From: Thermobifida fusca NBRC 14071 = JCM 3263
GTDB taxonomy: Bacteria; Actinomycetota; Actinomycetes; Streptosporangiales; Streptosporangiaceae
Length of the DNA stretch: 64,000 nt
Assembly: GCF_001592045.1 (NCBI RefSeq)
Contig: NZ_BCWB01000040.1
Coordinates: 1 to 64,000, forward strand
Direction of reading: 5' to 3'
Below, piece by piece: positions 8,604-18,209 of the stretch (its first letter is position 1; every line of letters starts with the position of its first letter). Below the pieces are notes generated by a model. It saw only the letters and a program-made list of their open reading frames with translations, ran no database searches and was not told where the DNA came from. Position numbers and translations under genes: made by a program.

Positions 8604-9496
8604 GTACCGTTGTCTTGCTCGTCGTGACCGGGCTCGGGCTCGGCGCGCTCTACTTCCTCATCGCTTCAGGCCTGTCCCTCATCTTCGGCCTGATGGATGT
8701 GCTGAACTTCGCGCACGGCGCGTTTTTGACCATCGGCGCCTACGCCACGTGGTGGGCCAGCGTCTATCTGCCTGGCGCGGGCGGGGACGGGGTCGGTTTC
8801 CTTGTCGCTGTAGCGTTCGGGGTTGCTGCGGGCACGCTCGCTGCCACCCTCGTCGAACTCGGGGTGATCCGCCCCTTGTACGGGCGGCACCGGGAGCAGA
8901 TCCTCGTCACTGTCGGACTCAGCTTGGCGGTCCCCGCTCTCGTGCAAGCGATCTGGGGCGCGGACCCGCTGCCGTTCCCCCGCCCGGAGCTCGTCTCCGG
9001 CACGGTGACTCTGCTTGGCGCGGCCATTCCCACCGACCGGTTCCTGCTGATCGCGGTTGCTGCCCTGGTCCTCGCCGGGCTGCTGCTGTTCGGAACCCGC
9101 ACCCGCTACGGCCTGATCGTGCGCGCCGGAGTGGAGGACCGGGCCATGGTCACCGCGCTTGGTATCGACGTGCGCAAGTCCTTCACCTTGGTGTTCGCGA
9201 TCGGCGGGGCCGCGGCCGCGCTCGCGGGCGCGCTCGGCGGCCTCTACTTCGGGGTGATCACCCCGTTCCAAGGCACGTCCCTGCTGGTCTTCGCGTTCAT
9301 CGTGGTCGTGATCGGCGGTACCACGTCCACGGTGGGCTGCGCGGTCGCGTCGGTCGCGGTCGGCATGGTCCAGCAGTTCGCCAACTACTACACCGTCGCC
9401 GGGCTCGGCGACATCGCCGTGGTGATCGTGCTCGCCGCAGTGCTGTTGACACGGCAGGGCGGGCTCGCCAAAGCAACCGCCGGGAGGGTGGCATGA
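8600..9496 (+). CDS. livH: LivH-type ABC permease
   Basis: A 298-residue integral membrane permease with about eight hydrophobic segments (for example VVLLVVTGLGLGALYFLIA and LLIAVAALVLAGLLLF). The LivH signature is ...MDVLNFAHGAFLTIGAYATWW near residue 33. It forms half of the translocation pore with LivM. ATG 8600 overlaps the livF stop by 4 bases (ATGA). Confidence 0.9.
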   Translation: MSTVVLLVVTGLGLGALYFLIASGLSLIFGLMDVLNFAHGAFLTIGAYATWWASVYLPGAGGDGVGFLVAVAFGVAAGTLAATLVELGVIRPLYGRHREQILVTVGLSLAVPALVQAIWGADPLPFPRPELVSGTVTLLGAAIPTDRFLLIAVAALVLAGLLLFGTRTRYGLIVRAGVEDRAMVTALGIDVRKSFTLVFAIGGAAAALAGALGGLYFGVITPFQGTSLLVFAFIVVVIGGTTSTVGCAVASVAVGMVQQFANYYTVAGLGDIAVVIVLAAVLLTRQGGLAKATAGRVA

Positions 9497-10617
9497 ACGT
9501 CGACACCGACACCAAGCACACAACCGAGGCCCCTGCCGCCCCCGCCGCACCGGTCGCCGAGGCGGTGCGCCGCCCCCGGCGGGTTCCCGCGTGGGTGGCC
9601 CCGGCCGTGGTCGCGGTGGTGCTGCTGTCCCTGCCGTTTTCCACGCTGCGGATTCCCGGCCTGTTCGAAGGCACTTTGAACAGCCCGTCCACGCTGCACG
9701 TGCTCGCCACCTGCCTTGTCCTGGGCGGGCTCGCCACCAGCTACGACCTGCTGTACGGGCGGGTGGGGCTGCTGTCGTTCGGGCACGCCCTCTACTTTGC
9801 GGCCGGCGCCTACCTGGCGGTGCTGCTCATGGGGATTCTGGAGCTGCCGCTGCTGTGGTCGGCGCTGATCGCCGTGGCTTCCGGCACCCTGCTGGCCTTG
9901 GTGTTGGGCGCGATCTCGCTGCGTGTCTCCGGCATCGCCCTGGCCATGGTGACCTTGGCGTTCGCGCAGGCCGGGTCGATCCTGGTGGTCCGCGACCCGG
10001 GGCGGATGACCGGGGGCGAGGAAGGGCTGTCGCTCAACCCGGACCTGGTGCCGGACGCGTTCATCGGCGTGGTCAACACGGTCAACCTGTACTGGCTGGC
10101 TGTCGGCTACGTGGTGGTGGCGCTGGGCGTGGTGTGGTGGCTGAGCGCCACCCCGGTGGGCCGGGTCTGGCAGGGGATTCGCGCCAACGAGCAGCGGGTC
10201 TCGGTGCTGGGCGTCAACCCTTACCCGTACAAGCTGGCCGCGTTCACGGTCGCGGGCGCGCTCGCCTCCCTGGGCGGGGTGGTCTACCTGGTCGTGTCCG
10301 GCGGGGTCACTCCGGCGATCACCACCGCCGAGTTCACGCTGACCCTGCTGGTGATGGTGTCGCTGGGCGGCGCGGGCACCCGCTGGGGGCCCCTGGTGGG
10401 CGCGGTCGTCTACACCTACGTCGACCACCGGCTGCTGCAGTTGGCGGCCTCGGACGTGTTCGACGGTCTGCCCGCGGTGGTGCGCGCCCCGCTGAGCCAG
10501 CCGCTGTTCATCCTCGGCACGCTTTTCGTGCTGCTGGTGTTCTTCTTCCCCGGCGGGCTTGCCGCACTGCCTTCCCGGATCCATGCGGCGCTGCGCCGCC
10601 GCGCCGCCGCGGCATAG
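9493..10617 (+). CDS. livM: LivM-type ABC permease
   Basis: A 374-residue membrane permease. A 40-residue Ala/Pro-rich cytosolic N-terminus precedes about nine transmembrane segments. The family motif is GRVGLLSFGHALYFAAGAYLA and the EAA-like loop is VGRVWQGIRANEQRVSVLGVNPYPYKLAAF. ATG 9493 overlaps the livH stop by 4 bases; the same frame is open for 1.2 kb further upstream but that part is a shadow of livF and livH. It completes the SBP-livG-livF-livH-livM operon. Confidence 0.9.
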   Translation: MNVDTDTKHTTEAPAAPAAPVAEAVRRPRRVPAWVAPAVVAVVLLSLPFSTLRIPGLFEGTLNSPSTLHVLATCLVLGGLATSYDLLYGRVGLLSFGHALYFAAGAYLAVLLMGILELPLLWSALIAVASGTLLALVLGAISLRVSGIALAMVTLAFAQAGSILVVRDPGRMTGGEEGLSLNPDLVPDAFIGVVNTVNLYWLAVGYVVVALGVVWWLSATPVGRVWQGIRANEQRVSVLGVNPYPYKLAAFTVAGALASLGGVVYLVVSGGVTPAITTAEFTLTLLVMVSLGGAGTRWGPLVGAVVYTYVDHRLLQLAASDVFDGLPAVVRAPLSQPLFILGTLFVLLVFFFPGGLAALPSRIHAALRRRAAAA

Positions 10618-10761
10618 CCGTCCCAAGCCCGGCCCCTGCTGTGCAACCGTCAAGTTCCCTCACCTAGCGGGGGCCGCGGGCCGGTTCCGGGCCGTTCCCT
10701 GGCGGGCGTACGGTTCGGAACCGGCCGTCTCGCACCCGGTAACCGTTTGAGGAGTCGTGTC

Positions 10762-11637
10762 GTGACCGGAACTGAATTCACCGTGGACGTGGCGGGTGGC
10801 GCCCTCACCGTCACCCGGTGGGGATCTGCTGAGGCGCTGCCCGTCGTGGCTTTGCACGGCATCACCGCTAACGGGCACTCGTTCGCCCGGGTCGCCGCCG
10901 AGCTTCCCGACACGCTGGCGCTGCTCGCCCCCGACCTGCGGGGCCGGGCCCGCAGCGCCCACTTGCCCGGCCCGTACGGGCTGGGGGCGCATGTCGCCGA
11001 CACGATGGCCTTGTTGGACGCGGTGGGCGTGGACCGCACGGTGCTGGTCGGGCATTCCATGGGTGCGTTCGTGGCCTGCCTGGCTGCGGTCCGCCATCCC
11101 GACCGGGTGGCAGGGGTGGTGCTCGTCGACGGCGGGTTCGGGCTGCCTGCCCCGCCGGGAACCGACATCCAGCAGGTGATCGGCCCGGCAATGGCTCGAC
11201 TGTCGATGACGTTCGCCGACCGGGACACTTACCGTTCTTTCTGGCAGAAGCATCCCGCGTTCGCGGGCCGGTGGAACACGTGGGCCGACACCTATGTGCA
11301 ACGCGACCTGGTGGGGGACCCCCCGGAGATGCGGTCCAGTTGTGTGGCGGACGCGGTGCGGATCGACGGCGCCCAAGTATTGGAGGATCCGGAAGTGCTG
11401 GGGGCGATCCGTGCCCTGCCGTGCCCGGCGTGGCTGATGTGGGCGGCGCGCGGACTCTTGGACGAAACCCCCGGGCTGTACACGGCGGAGCGGCTCGCCG
11501 CGTTGGACGGCAGCGGAGTGCAGTTGGTGGAGCTGCCGGACGACAACCACTACACGCCGCTGTTCTCGTCAACCGCGGCCACGGTTGCCGCCCAAATCCA
11601 CACCGCGGTCCAGCAGACCATGGAGGCGGAGCGCTAG
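10762..11637 (+). CDS. alpha/beta-fold hydrolase
   Basis: A 291-residue serine hydrolase. The oxyanion region is LHGITANGHSF, the nucleophile elbow is GHSMGA (near residue 97) and the probable catalytic His is in DDNHYTPLF near the C-terminus. It probably cleaves an ester or C-C bond in a small carbonyl substrate; no signal peptide, so cytosolic. GTG 10762 is chosen because GAGGAG ends 7 bases upstream. It follows livM by 144 bases and may share its transcript. Its 3' end overlaps by 69 bases the 3' end of the convergent regulator gene. Confidence 0.85.
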   Translation: MTGTEFTVDVAGGALTVTRWGSAEALPVVALHGITANGHSFARVAAELPDTLALLAPDLRGRARSAHLPGPYGLGAHVADTMALLDAVGVDRTVLVGHSMGAFVACLAAVRHPDRVAGVVLVDGGFGLPAPPGTDIQQVIGPAMARLSMTFADRDTYRSFWQKHPAFAGRWNTWADTYVQRDLVGDPPEMRSSCVADAVRIDGAQVLEDPEVLGAIRALPCPAWLMWAARGLLDETPGLYTAERLAALDGSGVQLVELPDDNHYTPLFSSTAATVAAQIHTAVQQTMEAER

Positions 11638-13515
11638 CTGGATCTCCAAGGCCCGGCTGGGCTCCTGCCAGTCGTCGCCGATGAGCTGGGAGATCCGCTC
11701 CAACCGCTGGGAGACCGTGTTGACGTGGACGTGCAGCGCGTCTTTGGCGCGCGACAGGTTGCCGCCCGCCGCGAAATAGGCGCGCAGCGTGTCCACGAGC
11801 GCGGTCTTCCGGCGGGCGTCGTAGTCCAGCAGCGGGCCCAGGGTGGCGGTGACGAACCCGTCGACGTCCCGGTCGTCACCGAGCAGCAGCCCGAGGAACC
11901 CTAGGTCGGTGGGGGCGGCGACTTCCCCGGTGCGACCCAGGGCCTGCAGGGTTTGCAGGCAGCGCAGCGCCTCGGTGAACGAGGACCGGAATCCGGGCAG
12001 GGCTTCGACCGGCCCCGCCACCCCCACGGTCACCGGACCGTTGACCGCGACCCCCAGGTCAGCGCCGATACGGCGGCCCACCGCGGTGGGGTCGGTGCCG
12101 GGCAGGACGAGCACGACCCGGCCGCCGCGGATCCCGGCGAGCCCGCCCGTGGTTTCAGCGATGTGCATGGCGGCGAGGCGCAGCCGCCCCACATCAGCAC
12201 CGGGGGATTCCGCGACCGCAACCACGTGGGGGACGGTGATGTCCGCGCCGAGGCGGGCCGCGCGCTGCCGCAGCGACTCGGGGTCCCGGTCCGGGGTGTC
12301 CAAGAGTTCGTCGAGCAGGTCGCCGCGGACCCGGTGCTCCGCTTCGGTTGCGGAACGGCGGATGAGCAGCAGCAGCGCGGTGACGACGGCGGCGCGTTCC
12401 AGGATGCGCTGGCCGGTGATGTCGGGTTCGATGCCGCGCAGGACGAGCATGCCGAGCAGTTCACTGCCGGCTGCGGCCGCTGCCACCCACGCATCCCCGG
12501 CGCGGGCGGTGCGGCCGCTGTGCAGCGCGGTCTGCACGGCTTCGGCAACGGCAGGGTCCTCGCAGCAGGGCGGGGGAGTGGCGGCCGTGTTGAGGTCGTG
12601 GATGCACACTTGGCCGCCGAGGACGTCGCCGACTGCGGCCGCGACTTCTTCGATCCCGCCGCCGCGCAGCACGAGGTCGGTGAGCCGGTCGTGGGCTGCC
12701 GCGGCGCGTTCCACGGATTCGGTGTGTTCTTGGAGCCGCTGGTTGACGGTGTTGAGTTCGGCGAGCGCCCGCCGGGTGTCGTCGATGAGGTTGGCGTTGT
12801 CGATAGCGATCGCCGCGTGCGTGGCCAGCGAGCTCAACAGGGCTACTTCCGCGTGGGAGAACGGCCGTTCCCGCCGGTTGGCGGCGAACAGGACGCCGAT
12901 GACACGGCCGTTGAGTTGGAGCGGCACGCCGAGGATCGCGACCAGGCCTTCTTCGCGCACCCCCGCGTCGATGTGCTCGGTGTGCTGGAACCGGGTGTCC
13001 GCGAAGTAGTTGGCGGTGACATAGGGGAGGGCGGTCTGGGCGACCAGGCCGCCCAGACCTTCCCCGTGGCCGAGGCGTAGCTGCTGGAAGCGGGCTGAGA
13101 CGGAACCGGACGTCACCCGCATGTAGGTGTCCCCGCGTTCCGGGTCGCTGAGTGTCAGATAGGCGACGTCGGTGTTGAGGAGGTGGCGGGCCCGGTCCAC
13201 GATGGCGCGCAGCATCTGGTCGAGGCTGCGCATCCCGGTCAGGTCGTTAGCGGTTTCGAACAGGGCCGTGAGTTCGGATTCGCGGCGCTGCAGGTCGCGG
13301 AGGACGGAGCGGACCCGTAGCGCCAGGAGTTTGGCGCGTTCCAACCGGGCCAGGGTTTCCGGGGTGTCCCCGCGGGCACGGGCTTCCAGCAGCGGCCGTT
13401 CGTATTCGACCGCGGGAGCGTCGCGCAGCAAAAGTTCCAGGAAGGCCGACTGGGCGTCTACCGCCCACGGGTCGTCTTCGGGGGGAACCGGGGTGTTGTT
13501 CAGCTCGCGCTCCAT
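11569..13515 (-). CDS. GAF-domain PucR/CdaR-type transcriptional regulator
   Basis: A 648-residue regulator. A helical N-terminus (to about 90) is followed by a GAF sensor domain (about 85-235, ETANDLTGMRSLDQMLRAIVD...), a central CdaR-like region, and a C-terminal PucR helix-turn-helix (about 570-625, TLRAYFAAGGNLSRAKDALHVHVNTVSQRLERI). Such proteins sense a small metabolite and usually control the adjacent catabolic gene. The ATG start overlaps the 3' end of the 3-hydroxybutyrate dehydrogenase gene by 16 bases, so the two are translated together. This strongly suggests control of 3-hydroxybutyrate metabolism. The 3' end overlaps the hydrolase gene. Confidence 0.85.
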   Translation of the reverse strand: MERELNNTPVPPEDDPWAVDAQSAFLELLLRDAPAVEYERPLLEARARGDTPETLARLERAKLLALRVRSVLRDLQRRESELTALFETANDLTGMRSLDQMLRAIVDRARHLLNTDVAYLTLSDPERGDTYMRVTSGSVSARFQQLRLGHGEGLGGLVAQTALPYVTANYFADTRFQHTEHIDAGVREEGLVAILGVPLQLNGRVIGVLFAANRRERPFSHAEVALLSSLATHAAIAIDNANLIDDTRRALAELNTVNQRLQEHTESVERAAAAHDRLTDLVLRGGGIEEVAAAVGDVLGGQVCIHDLNTAATPPPCCEDPAVAEAVQTALHSGRTARAGDAWVAAAAAGSELLGMLVLRGIEPDITGQRILERAAVVTALLLLIRRSATEAEHRVRGDLLDELLDTPDRDPESLRQRAARLGADITVPHVVAVAESPGADVGRLRLAAMHIAETTGGLAGIRGGRVVLVLPGTDPTAVGRRIGADLGVAVNGPVTVGVAGPVEALPGFRSSFTEALRCLQTLQALGRTGEVAAPTDLGFLGLLLGDDRDVDGFVTATLGPLLDYDARRKTALVDTLRAYFAAGGNLSRAKDALHVHVNTVSQRLERISQLIGDDWQEPSRALEIQLALRLHGLLDRGVDLGGNRGRG

Positions 13516-14315
13516 GCTCCATCAATGGTCAGGGAGGCGCCGTTGATGAAAGACGCCTCGGGACAGCACAGGTAGGCCACCATTTCAGCGACTTCGGCGG
13601 GTTCGATGAGCCGTTTGATGGGGCTGCGGGCCAGCAGCACGGTTTCCACTACGTCGCTGGCGGGGATCCCGTGGGCGCGCGCCTGGTCGGCGATCTGCTG
13701 TTCCACGAGGGGGGTGCGCACGTAGCCGGGGTTGATGCAGTTGGAGGTGACTCCGTGCGGGGCGCCTTCGAGGGCGACGACTTTGGAGAAGCCTTCCAAA
13801 CCGTGTTTGGCGGCCACGTAGGCGGACTTGTAGGCGGAGGCCCGCAGCCCGTGCACGGAGGAGATGTTGATGATCCGCCCCCAGTTGCGCGCGTACATGT
13901 GCGGCAGCGCGGCCCGCACGATCCGGAACGGGGCTTCCAGCATGAGTTTCACCATCATGGAGAAGCGTTCCGGGGGGAATTCGTGGACGGGGCAGACTGT
14001 CTGCACTCCAGCGTTGTTGACGACGATGTCGACGCCGCGTGCCACAGTGTCGACCGCGTCCAGGTCGGTGAGGTCTACGTGGTGGGGTTCGCCTATTCCG
14101 CGCTGGGCGAGTTCGTCGAGGGCTTCCCGGTTGAGGTCGACGAGGCGGACGGTGGCCCCGGCGGCGGCTAGGCGGGTCGCGCAGGCGCGGCCGATGCCGC
14201 TGGCAGCGCCGGTTACGAGAGCGGTCCGGCCGGTGAGGTCCACGTCAACAGAGGTCCCGGCCGCAGCGGAGGTGGGGGGTGCGGCCGTGTCGGGACGAGT
14301 GTCATGCGGTGTCAT
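13500..14315 (-). CDS. 3-hydroxybutyrate dehydrogenase (SDR family)
   Basis: A 271-residue short-chain dehydrogenase. The NAD-binding motif is TGAASGIGRAC, then NNAG, then the catalytic Ser (NISSVHG) and Tyr-x-x-x-Lys (AYVAAKHG). The NNAGVQTVCPVHEFPPERF and SSVHGLRASAYKSAYVAAKHGLEGFSK stretches are typical of bacterial 3-hydroxybutyrate dehydrogenase, which oxidises (R)-3-hydroxybutyrate to acetoacetate in the cytosol. ATG 14315 is used; an upstream TTG exists. It is the first gene of a two-gene minus-strand unit with the PucR-type regulator and is divergent from the secreted depolymerase-family esterase. Confidence 0.88.
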   Translation of the reverse strand: MTPHDTRPDTAAPPTSAAAGTSVDVDLTGRTALVTGAASGIGRACATRLAAAGATVRLVDLNREALDELAQRGIGEPHHVDLTDLDAVDTVARGVDIVVNNAGVQTVCPVHEFPPERFSMMVKLMLEAPFRIVRAALPHMYARNWGRIINISSVHGLRASAYKSAYVAAKHGLEGFSKVVALEGAPHGVTSNCINPGYVRTPLVEQQIADQARAHGIPASDVVETVLLARSPIKRLIEPAEVAEMVAYLCCPEASFINGASLTIDGAWSAS

Positions 14316-14551
14316 GGGCCTCAATGTAGGTTTTGTGAGGTTCGTCGCTGATATGGGCGGCCACCACAGGGTTGGGCGGTTCTATGTGGCGTTCGGCTAT
14401 GTGGGGGAGAGCTGTGTGGGGTCTTCACGGGTCGTGTCGCCGCAACCTCCACACCAGACACATGTTATTTAGGTCACATTGTTCGTAGGGTGTGGGCACT
14501 GGTGTTCGGCCGAACCCGTGTCCCCCGCAGGGTCTTTCCAACGGAGGCACC

Positions 14552-15796
14552 ATGCTGCACCTGACCCGACGCATACCCGCCCGGGTATGGGTGGCGCTGA
14601 CCGCTGTCCTCGGCCTGGGCGCCGCCCTTCTCGGCACCACTGCCCTCGCCCCCCGCGCGGAAGCCGCCACCCTCACCCAGGTGTCCGCGTTCGGCTCCAA
14701 CCCGGGCAACCTGAACATGTACGTCTACCGGCCCGCCACCCTCCCCGACAACGCCCCGCTCGTCGTCCTCCTCCACGGATGCTCCCAGGACGCCGCCACC
14801 TACCACGCCCACTCCGGCTGGGCCAAGTACGCCGACAGCCTCGGCTTCGCCCTCGTCTACGCAGAGCAGAAATCAGCGAACAACAGCTCCTCGTGCTTCA
14901 ACTGGTTCCAGAAGTCCGACACGGCGCGCGGCTCCGGTGAAGCACAGTCCATCCGCTCCATGGTCGACTACGCGGTGCGCACCTACAGCCTGGATGAGGA
15001 GCGCGTCTACATCTCCGGCCTGTCCGCGGGCGGCGCCATGGCCTCCGAGATGCTCGCGGCCTACCCGGACGTGTTCGCCGGGGGAAGCATCGTCGCCGGA
15101 ATCCCCACCGGCTGCGCCAGCAGCCTGCTGGACGCGACCACGTGCATGTTCTCCGGCCGCAACCTCACCCCCAAGCAGTGGGGCGACCTCGTGCGCGCTA
15201 AGAACCCGGGCTGGCAGGGACCGTGGCCGCGCGTCGCCATCTGGCACGGCACCGCGGACGCGGTCGTGACCCCCAAGAATGCGCAGTCCTCCCGCGACCA
15301 GTGGACCAACGTGTGGGGTATCGGGCAAACCCCCGCGCGGACCGCCAACCTCGGAGCGAACACCACCGTCGAGTACTACCAGGACAGTTCCGGACGCGAC
15401 GTGGTCGCCCGCTACCTGGTCTCCGGCATGGGGCACGGCACTCCCGTGGACCCGGGGTCCGGCACGGACCAGTGCGGCACCGCCGGCGCCTACTTCCTCG
15501 ACACGATCTGCTCCACCTACCACACGATCCAGTTCTGGGAACTCGACGGCGATCCGCAGCCGTCCCCGTCCCCTTCTCCGTCCCCGTCGCCCAGTCCGTC
15601 CCCGACCACTCCGCCCGCGGGGGAGTGCGTGACGGCGAACAACTACCAGCACGTGGCTGAAGGCCGCGCCTACGTCAGCTACGGCTACGCTTACAGCGTG
15701 GGCGGCAACGACCTGCTCGGCCTGTGGAACATCTACGTCATCACGTCCGTCCAGGAAACCTCTCCCGGCTACTGGGAGCGCGTATCCGGATGCTGA
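14552..15796 (+). CDS. secreted PHB-depolymerase-family esterase with C-terminal binding domain
   Basis: A 414-residue exported enzyme. An N-terminal signal (RR, hydrophobic core, cleavage probably after AEA near residue 38) leads to a catalytic domain of the PHB depolymerase/feruloyl esterase family: LLHGCSQDAATY oxyanion loop, GLSAGGAMA nucleophile Ser, and MGHGTPVDPG around the catalytic His. A Ser-Pro repeat linker (about 340-358) joins it to a 55-residue C-terminal domain bounded by two Cys (ECVTANNYQHVAEGRAY...GC), like the substrate-binding tail of extracellular PHB depolymerases. It likely hydrolyses polyester or feruloyl/acetyl esters outside the cell. ACGGAGG lies 4 bases before ATG 14552. 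Substrate is inferred. Confidence 0.88.
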   Translation: MLHLTRRIPARVWVALTAVLGLGAALLGTTALAPRAEAATLTQVSAFGSNPGNLNMYVYRPATLPDNAPLVVLLHGCSQDAATYHAHSGWAKYADSLGFALVYAEQKSANNSSSCFNWFQKSDTARGSGEAQSIRSMVDYAVRTYSLDEERVYISGLSAGGAMASEMLAAYPDVFAGGSIVAGIPTGCASSLLDATTCMFSGRNLTPKQWGDLVRAKNPGWQGPWPRVAIWHGTADAVVTPKNAQSSRDQWTNVWGIGQTPARTANLGANTTVEYYQDSSGRDVVARYLVSGMGHGTPVDPGSGTDQCGTAGAYFLDTICSTYHTIQFWELDGDPQPSPSPSPSPSPSPSPTTPPAGECVTANNYQHVAEGRAYVSYGYAYSVGGNDLLGLWNIYVITSVQETSPGYWERVSGC

Positions 15797-16179
15797 TCCG
15801 ACCATGACCACCGTGTCAGCCCGTGGCGGCCGGGGCGCGACCCCGGCCGCCCGCGCGTATCTCAGCCCTCCACTCGCGCCGGGAAACCGCCACGGAAAAC
15901 ACCGGAATGACTGCCGAGAGTTTTTGACTTACCCCGGTGAGCCCGATTCGAACCGGGCATCTATGCTCTTTTTCAAACTGTCTCGGATGCGCCCTCATGG
16001 AATTCCCTTCCGCGCTTTCTGAAAAACCGGCTCCAAGGGAACTCCTTCCGCTATCACAACACCGTGACCTACCCCGCAGTATTCCGTGTTCATCCCCTGT
16101 GACGTGGGCAGCTGCTGAAATAAAACCCGTGCAAGAGAAACTCTGCAGCGGGTAGAGAACACATTGCACAACCCTCAAA
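15797..16179. other. intergenic stretch upstream of pckG operators
   Basis: No convincing gene. A 147-residue minus frame covers it but shows no codon bias or ribosome site. GCCCGATTCGAACCGGGC (15941-15958) resembles a tRNA T-arm, but the rest of a tRNA is missing. The stretch becomes A+T-rich towards the pckG promoter. Confidence 0.5.
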
Positions 16180-16227
16180 TGGTCTAGTCCATAAGCGTGG
16201 CAAAGGTCTAGTCCAAGGTCTATGCCA
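16180..16227 (+). promoter_or_regulatory. three GGTCTA-type operator sites (dre-like)
   Basis: TGGTCTAGTCCA (16180-16191), AGGTCTAGTCCA (16204-16215) and AGGTCTATGCCA (16216-16227) lie on the same face of the DNA at 24- and 12-base steps, 61-108 bases before the pckG start. They match the core TGGTCTAGACCA bound by GntR/HutC-family DasR in streptomycetes. DasR responds to glucosamine-6-phosphate. That a DasR-type protein acts here is inference; the repeats themselves are seen. Confidence 0.65.
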
Positions 16228-16287
16228 ACTGGTGGTAATAGGGGGTGATCGTTCATCATTTGAAACGACCCCTGAGGAGGAGGAATC

Positions 16288-18102
16288 GTGACTACTGCGG
16301 TCCACGGAAATAACGTGGCTCCGACTAGCCATCAGGAACTAGTCGACTGGGTACGCGAGATCGCGGAACTGACACAACCGGACGAAGTGGTCTGGTGTGA
16401 CGGTTCGGACGCCGAGTGGGAGCGACTCACCTCCCAGCTCGTCGAACAGGGAACCCTGATCCGGCTCAACGAAGAGCTCCGCCCGAACAGCTTCTACTGC
16501 CGCTCCGACCCCAGCGACGTCGCCCGAGTCGAGGACCGCACCTTCATCTGCTCAGAGCGCCAAGAGGACGCCGGGCCCACCAACAACTGGGTGGACCCCG
16601 CCGAAATGCGCGCCACCCTCAAGGAGATCTTCACCGGATGCATGCGCGGCCGCACCATGTACGTGGTGCCCTTCTGCATGGGACCGCTCGGCGGCAAGAT
16701 CTCCCAGCTCGGCGTGGAGATCACCGATTCCCCCTATGTCGTGGTGTCGATGCGCATCATGACCCGGATGGGCGCGCCCGCACTGCGCCTCATCGAGGAG
16801 CGCGGCACCTTCGTCAAAGCGGTCCACTCCGTGGGCGCCCCCCTGGAGCCCGGCCAGAAGGACGTGCCGTGGCCGTGCAACTCCACCAAGTACATCACGC
16901 ACTTCCCTGAGACCCGGGAGATCTGGTCCTACGGCTCCGGCTACGGCGGCAACGCGCTGCTCGGCAAGAAGTGCTACGCGCTGCGCATCGCCTCGGTGAT
17001 GGCACGCGACGAAGGCTGGCTGGCCGAGCACATGCTCATCATCAAAGTCACCCCGCCGTCGGGCGAACCCCGCTACATTGCCGCGGCGTTCCCCAGCGCC
17101 TGCGGGAAGACCAACCTCGCCATGCTCCAACCGACCATCCCCGGGTGGAAGGTGGAGACGATCGGCGACGACATCGCGTGGATGCGGTTCGGGGAAGACG
17201 GCCGCCTCTACGCCATCAACCCGGAGTACGGCTTCTTCGGGGTCGCCCCCGGCACCGGCGAGTCCACCAACGCCAACGCGGTCAAGGCGCTGTGGGGCAA
17301 CAGCATCTTCACCAACGTGGCGTTGACCGACGACGGGGACGTGTGGTGGGAGGGCCTCACCGACGAGCCTCCCGCACACCTGACCGACTGGCGGGGCCGC
17401 GACTGGACCCCCGACTCCGGCGAGCCCGCCGCGCACCCCAACGCCCGGTTCACCACCCCCGCTTCGCAGGCGCCCACGATCGCCCCCGAATGGGAAGACC
17501 CCAACGGGGTGCCGATCTCAGTGATCCTGTTCGGCGGCCGCCGCGCCACCGCGGTGCCGCTCGTCGTCGAGGCGTTCAACTGGCAGCACGGCGTCTACCT
17601 GGGCGCGAACGTGGCCTCCGAGCGCACTGCCGCCGCTGAAGGCAAGGTCGGTGAACTGCGCCGCGACCCGTTCGCGATGCTGCCGTTCTGCGGCTACAAC
17701 ATGGGCGACTACTTCGGCCACTGGCTGAAGATCGGCCGCCAGACCGACCCGGACAAACTGCCCCGGATCTACTACGTGAACTGGTTCCGGAAGAACGACG
17801 AGGGCAAGTTCATCTGGCCGGGCTTCGGCGAGAACAGCCGCGTGATCAAGTGGATCATCGAACGGCTCGAAGGCAAGGCAGCAGCCCAGGACACCCCGAT
17901 CGGCCGGGTGCCCACGCCTGAGGCGCTCGACACCGAGGGCCTGGACATCTCCCAGGAGGACTTGGAGCTGCTGCTGTCGGTGGACCGCGAGGTCTGGCGT
18001 CAGGAAGCCGACCTGGTCCCCGACTTCTTCAACTCCTTCGGGGACCGCCTGCCCAAGGAGCTGTGGGACGAGTATGAGGCGCTGCGTCAGCGGCTCGGCT
18101 AG
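16288..18102 (+). CDS. pckG: phosphoenolpyruvate carboxykinase (GTP)
   Basis: A 604-residue cytosolic enzyme that interconverts oxaloacetate plus GTP with phosphoenolpyruvate, CO2 and GDP, linking the TCA cycle to gluconeogenesis. Family hallmarks are [12 protein letters not shown] (P-loop, near 269-280), GDDIAWM metal-binding region, and [19 protein letters not shown] near the C-terminus. Length is normal for the GTP class. The GTG start follows GAGGAGGAGG by about 5 bases. It is monocistronic, with a hairpin and tRNA-Ser downstream. Three GGTCTA-type operators upstream suggest repression by a GntR-family regulator tied to carbon or aminosugar status. Confidence 0.95.
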   Translation: MTTAVHGNNVAPTSHQELVDWVREIAELTQPDEVVWCDGSDAEWERLTSQLVEQGTLIRLNEELRPNSFYCRSDPSDVARVEDRTFICSERQEDAGPTNNWVDPAEMRATLKEIFTGCMRGRTMYVVPFCMGPLGGKISQLGVEITDSPYVVVSMRIMTRMGAPALRLIEERGTFVKAVHSVGAPLEPGQKDVPWPCNSTKYITHFPETREIWSYGSGYGGNALLGKKCYALRIASVMARDEGWLAEHMLIIKVTPPSGEPRYIAAAFPSACGKTNLAMLQPTIPGWKVETIGDDIAWMRFGEDGRLYAINPEYGFFGVAPGTGESTNANAVKALWGNSIFTNVALTDDGDVWWEGLTDEPPAHLTDWRGRDWTPDSGEPAAHPNARFTTPASQAPTIAPEWEDPNGVPISVILFGGRRATAVPLVVEAFNWQHGVYLGANVASERTAAAEGKVGELRRDPFAMLPFCGYNMGDYFGHWLKIGRQTDPDKLPRIYYVNWFRKNDEGKFIWPGFGENSRVIKWIIERLEGKAAAQDTPIGRVPTPEALDTEGLDISQEDLELLLSVDREVWRQEADLVPDFFNSFGDRLPKELWDEYEALRQRLG

Positions 18103-18165
18103 CCGCTGCCAGGCGTGACGTCGGCGACCTCCCCGTGGTTTCACCTCGTCGGCGTCACGGCACAC

Positions 18166-18201
18166 GTTGGCCCCCTCCACAACGGCGTGGAGGGGGCCAA
18201 C
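18166..18201. terminator. bidirectional terminator between pckG and tRNA-Ser
   Basis: A perfect 15-bp stem (18166-18180 with 18187-18201) with a 6-base loop lies between the convergent 3' ends of pckG (+) and tRNA-Ser (-). Confidence 0.75.
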
Positions 18202-18209
18202 GGTTTGCG

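Noticed and set aside
8227-9492. upstream extension of the LivM frame
   Set aside because: It runs through livF and livH in another frame; the LivM start overlaps the livH stop with ATGA.
15941-15958. tRNA T-arm-like motif (GCCCGATTCGAACCGGGC)
   Set aside because: The loop is one base too long for a T-arm and no acceptor, D or anticodon arms surround it.
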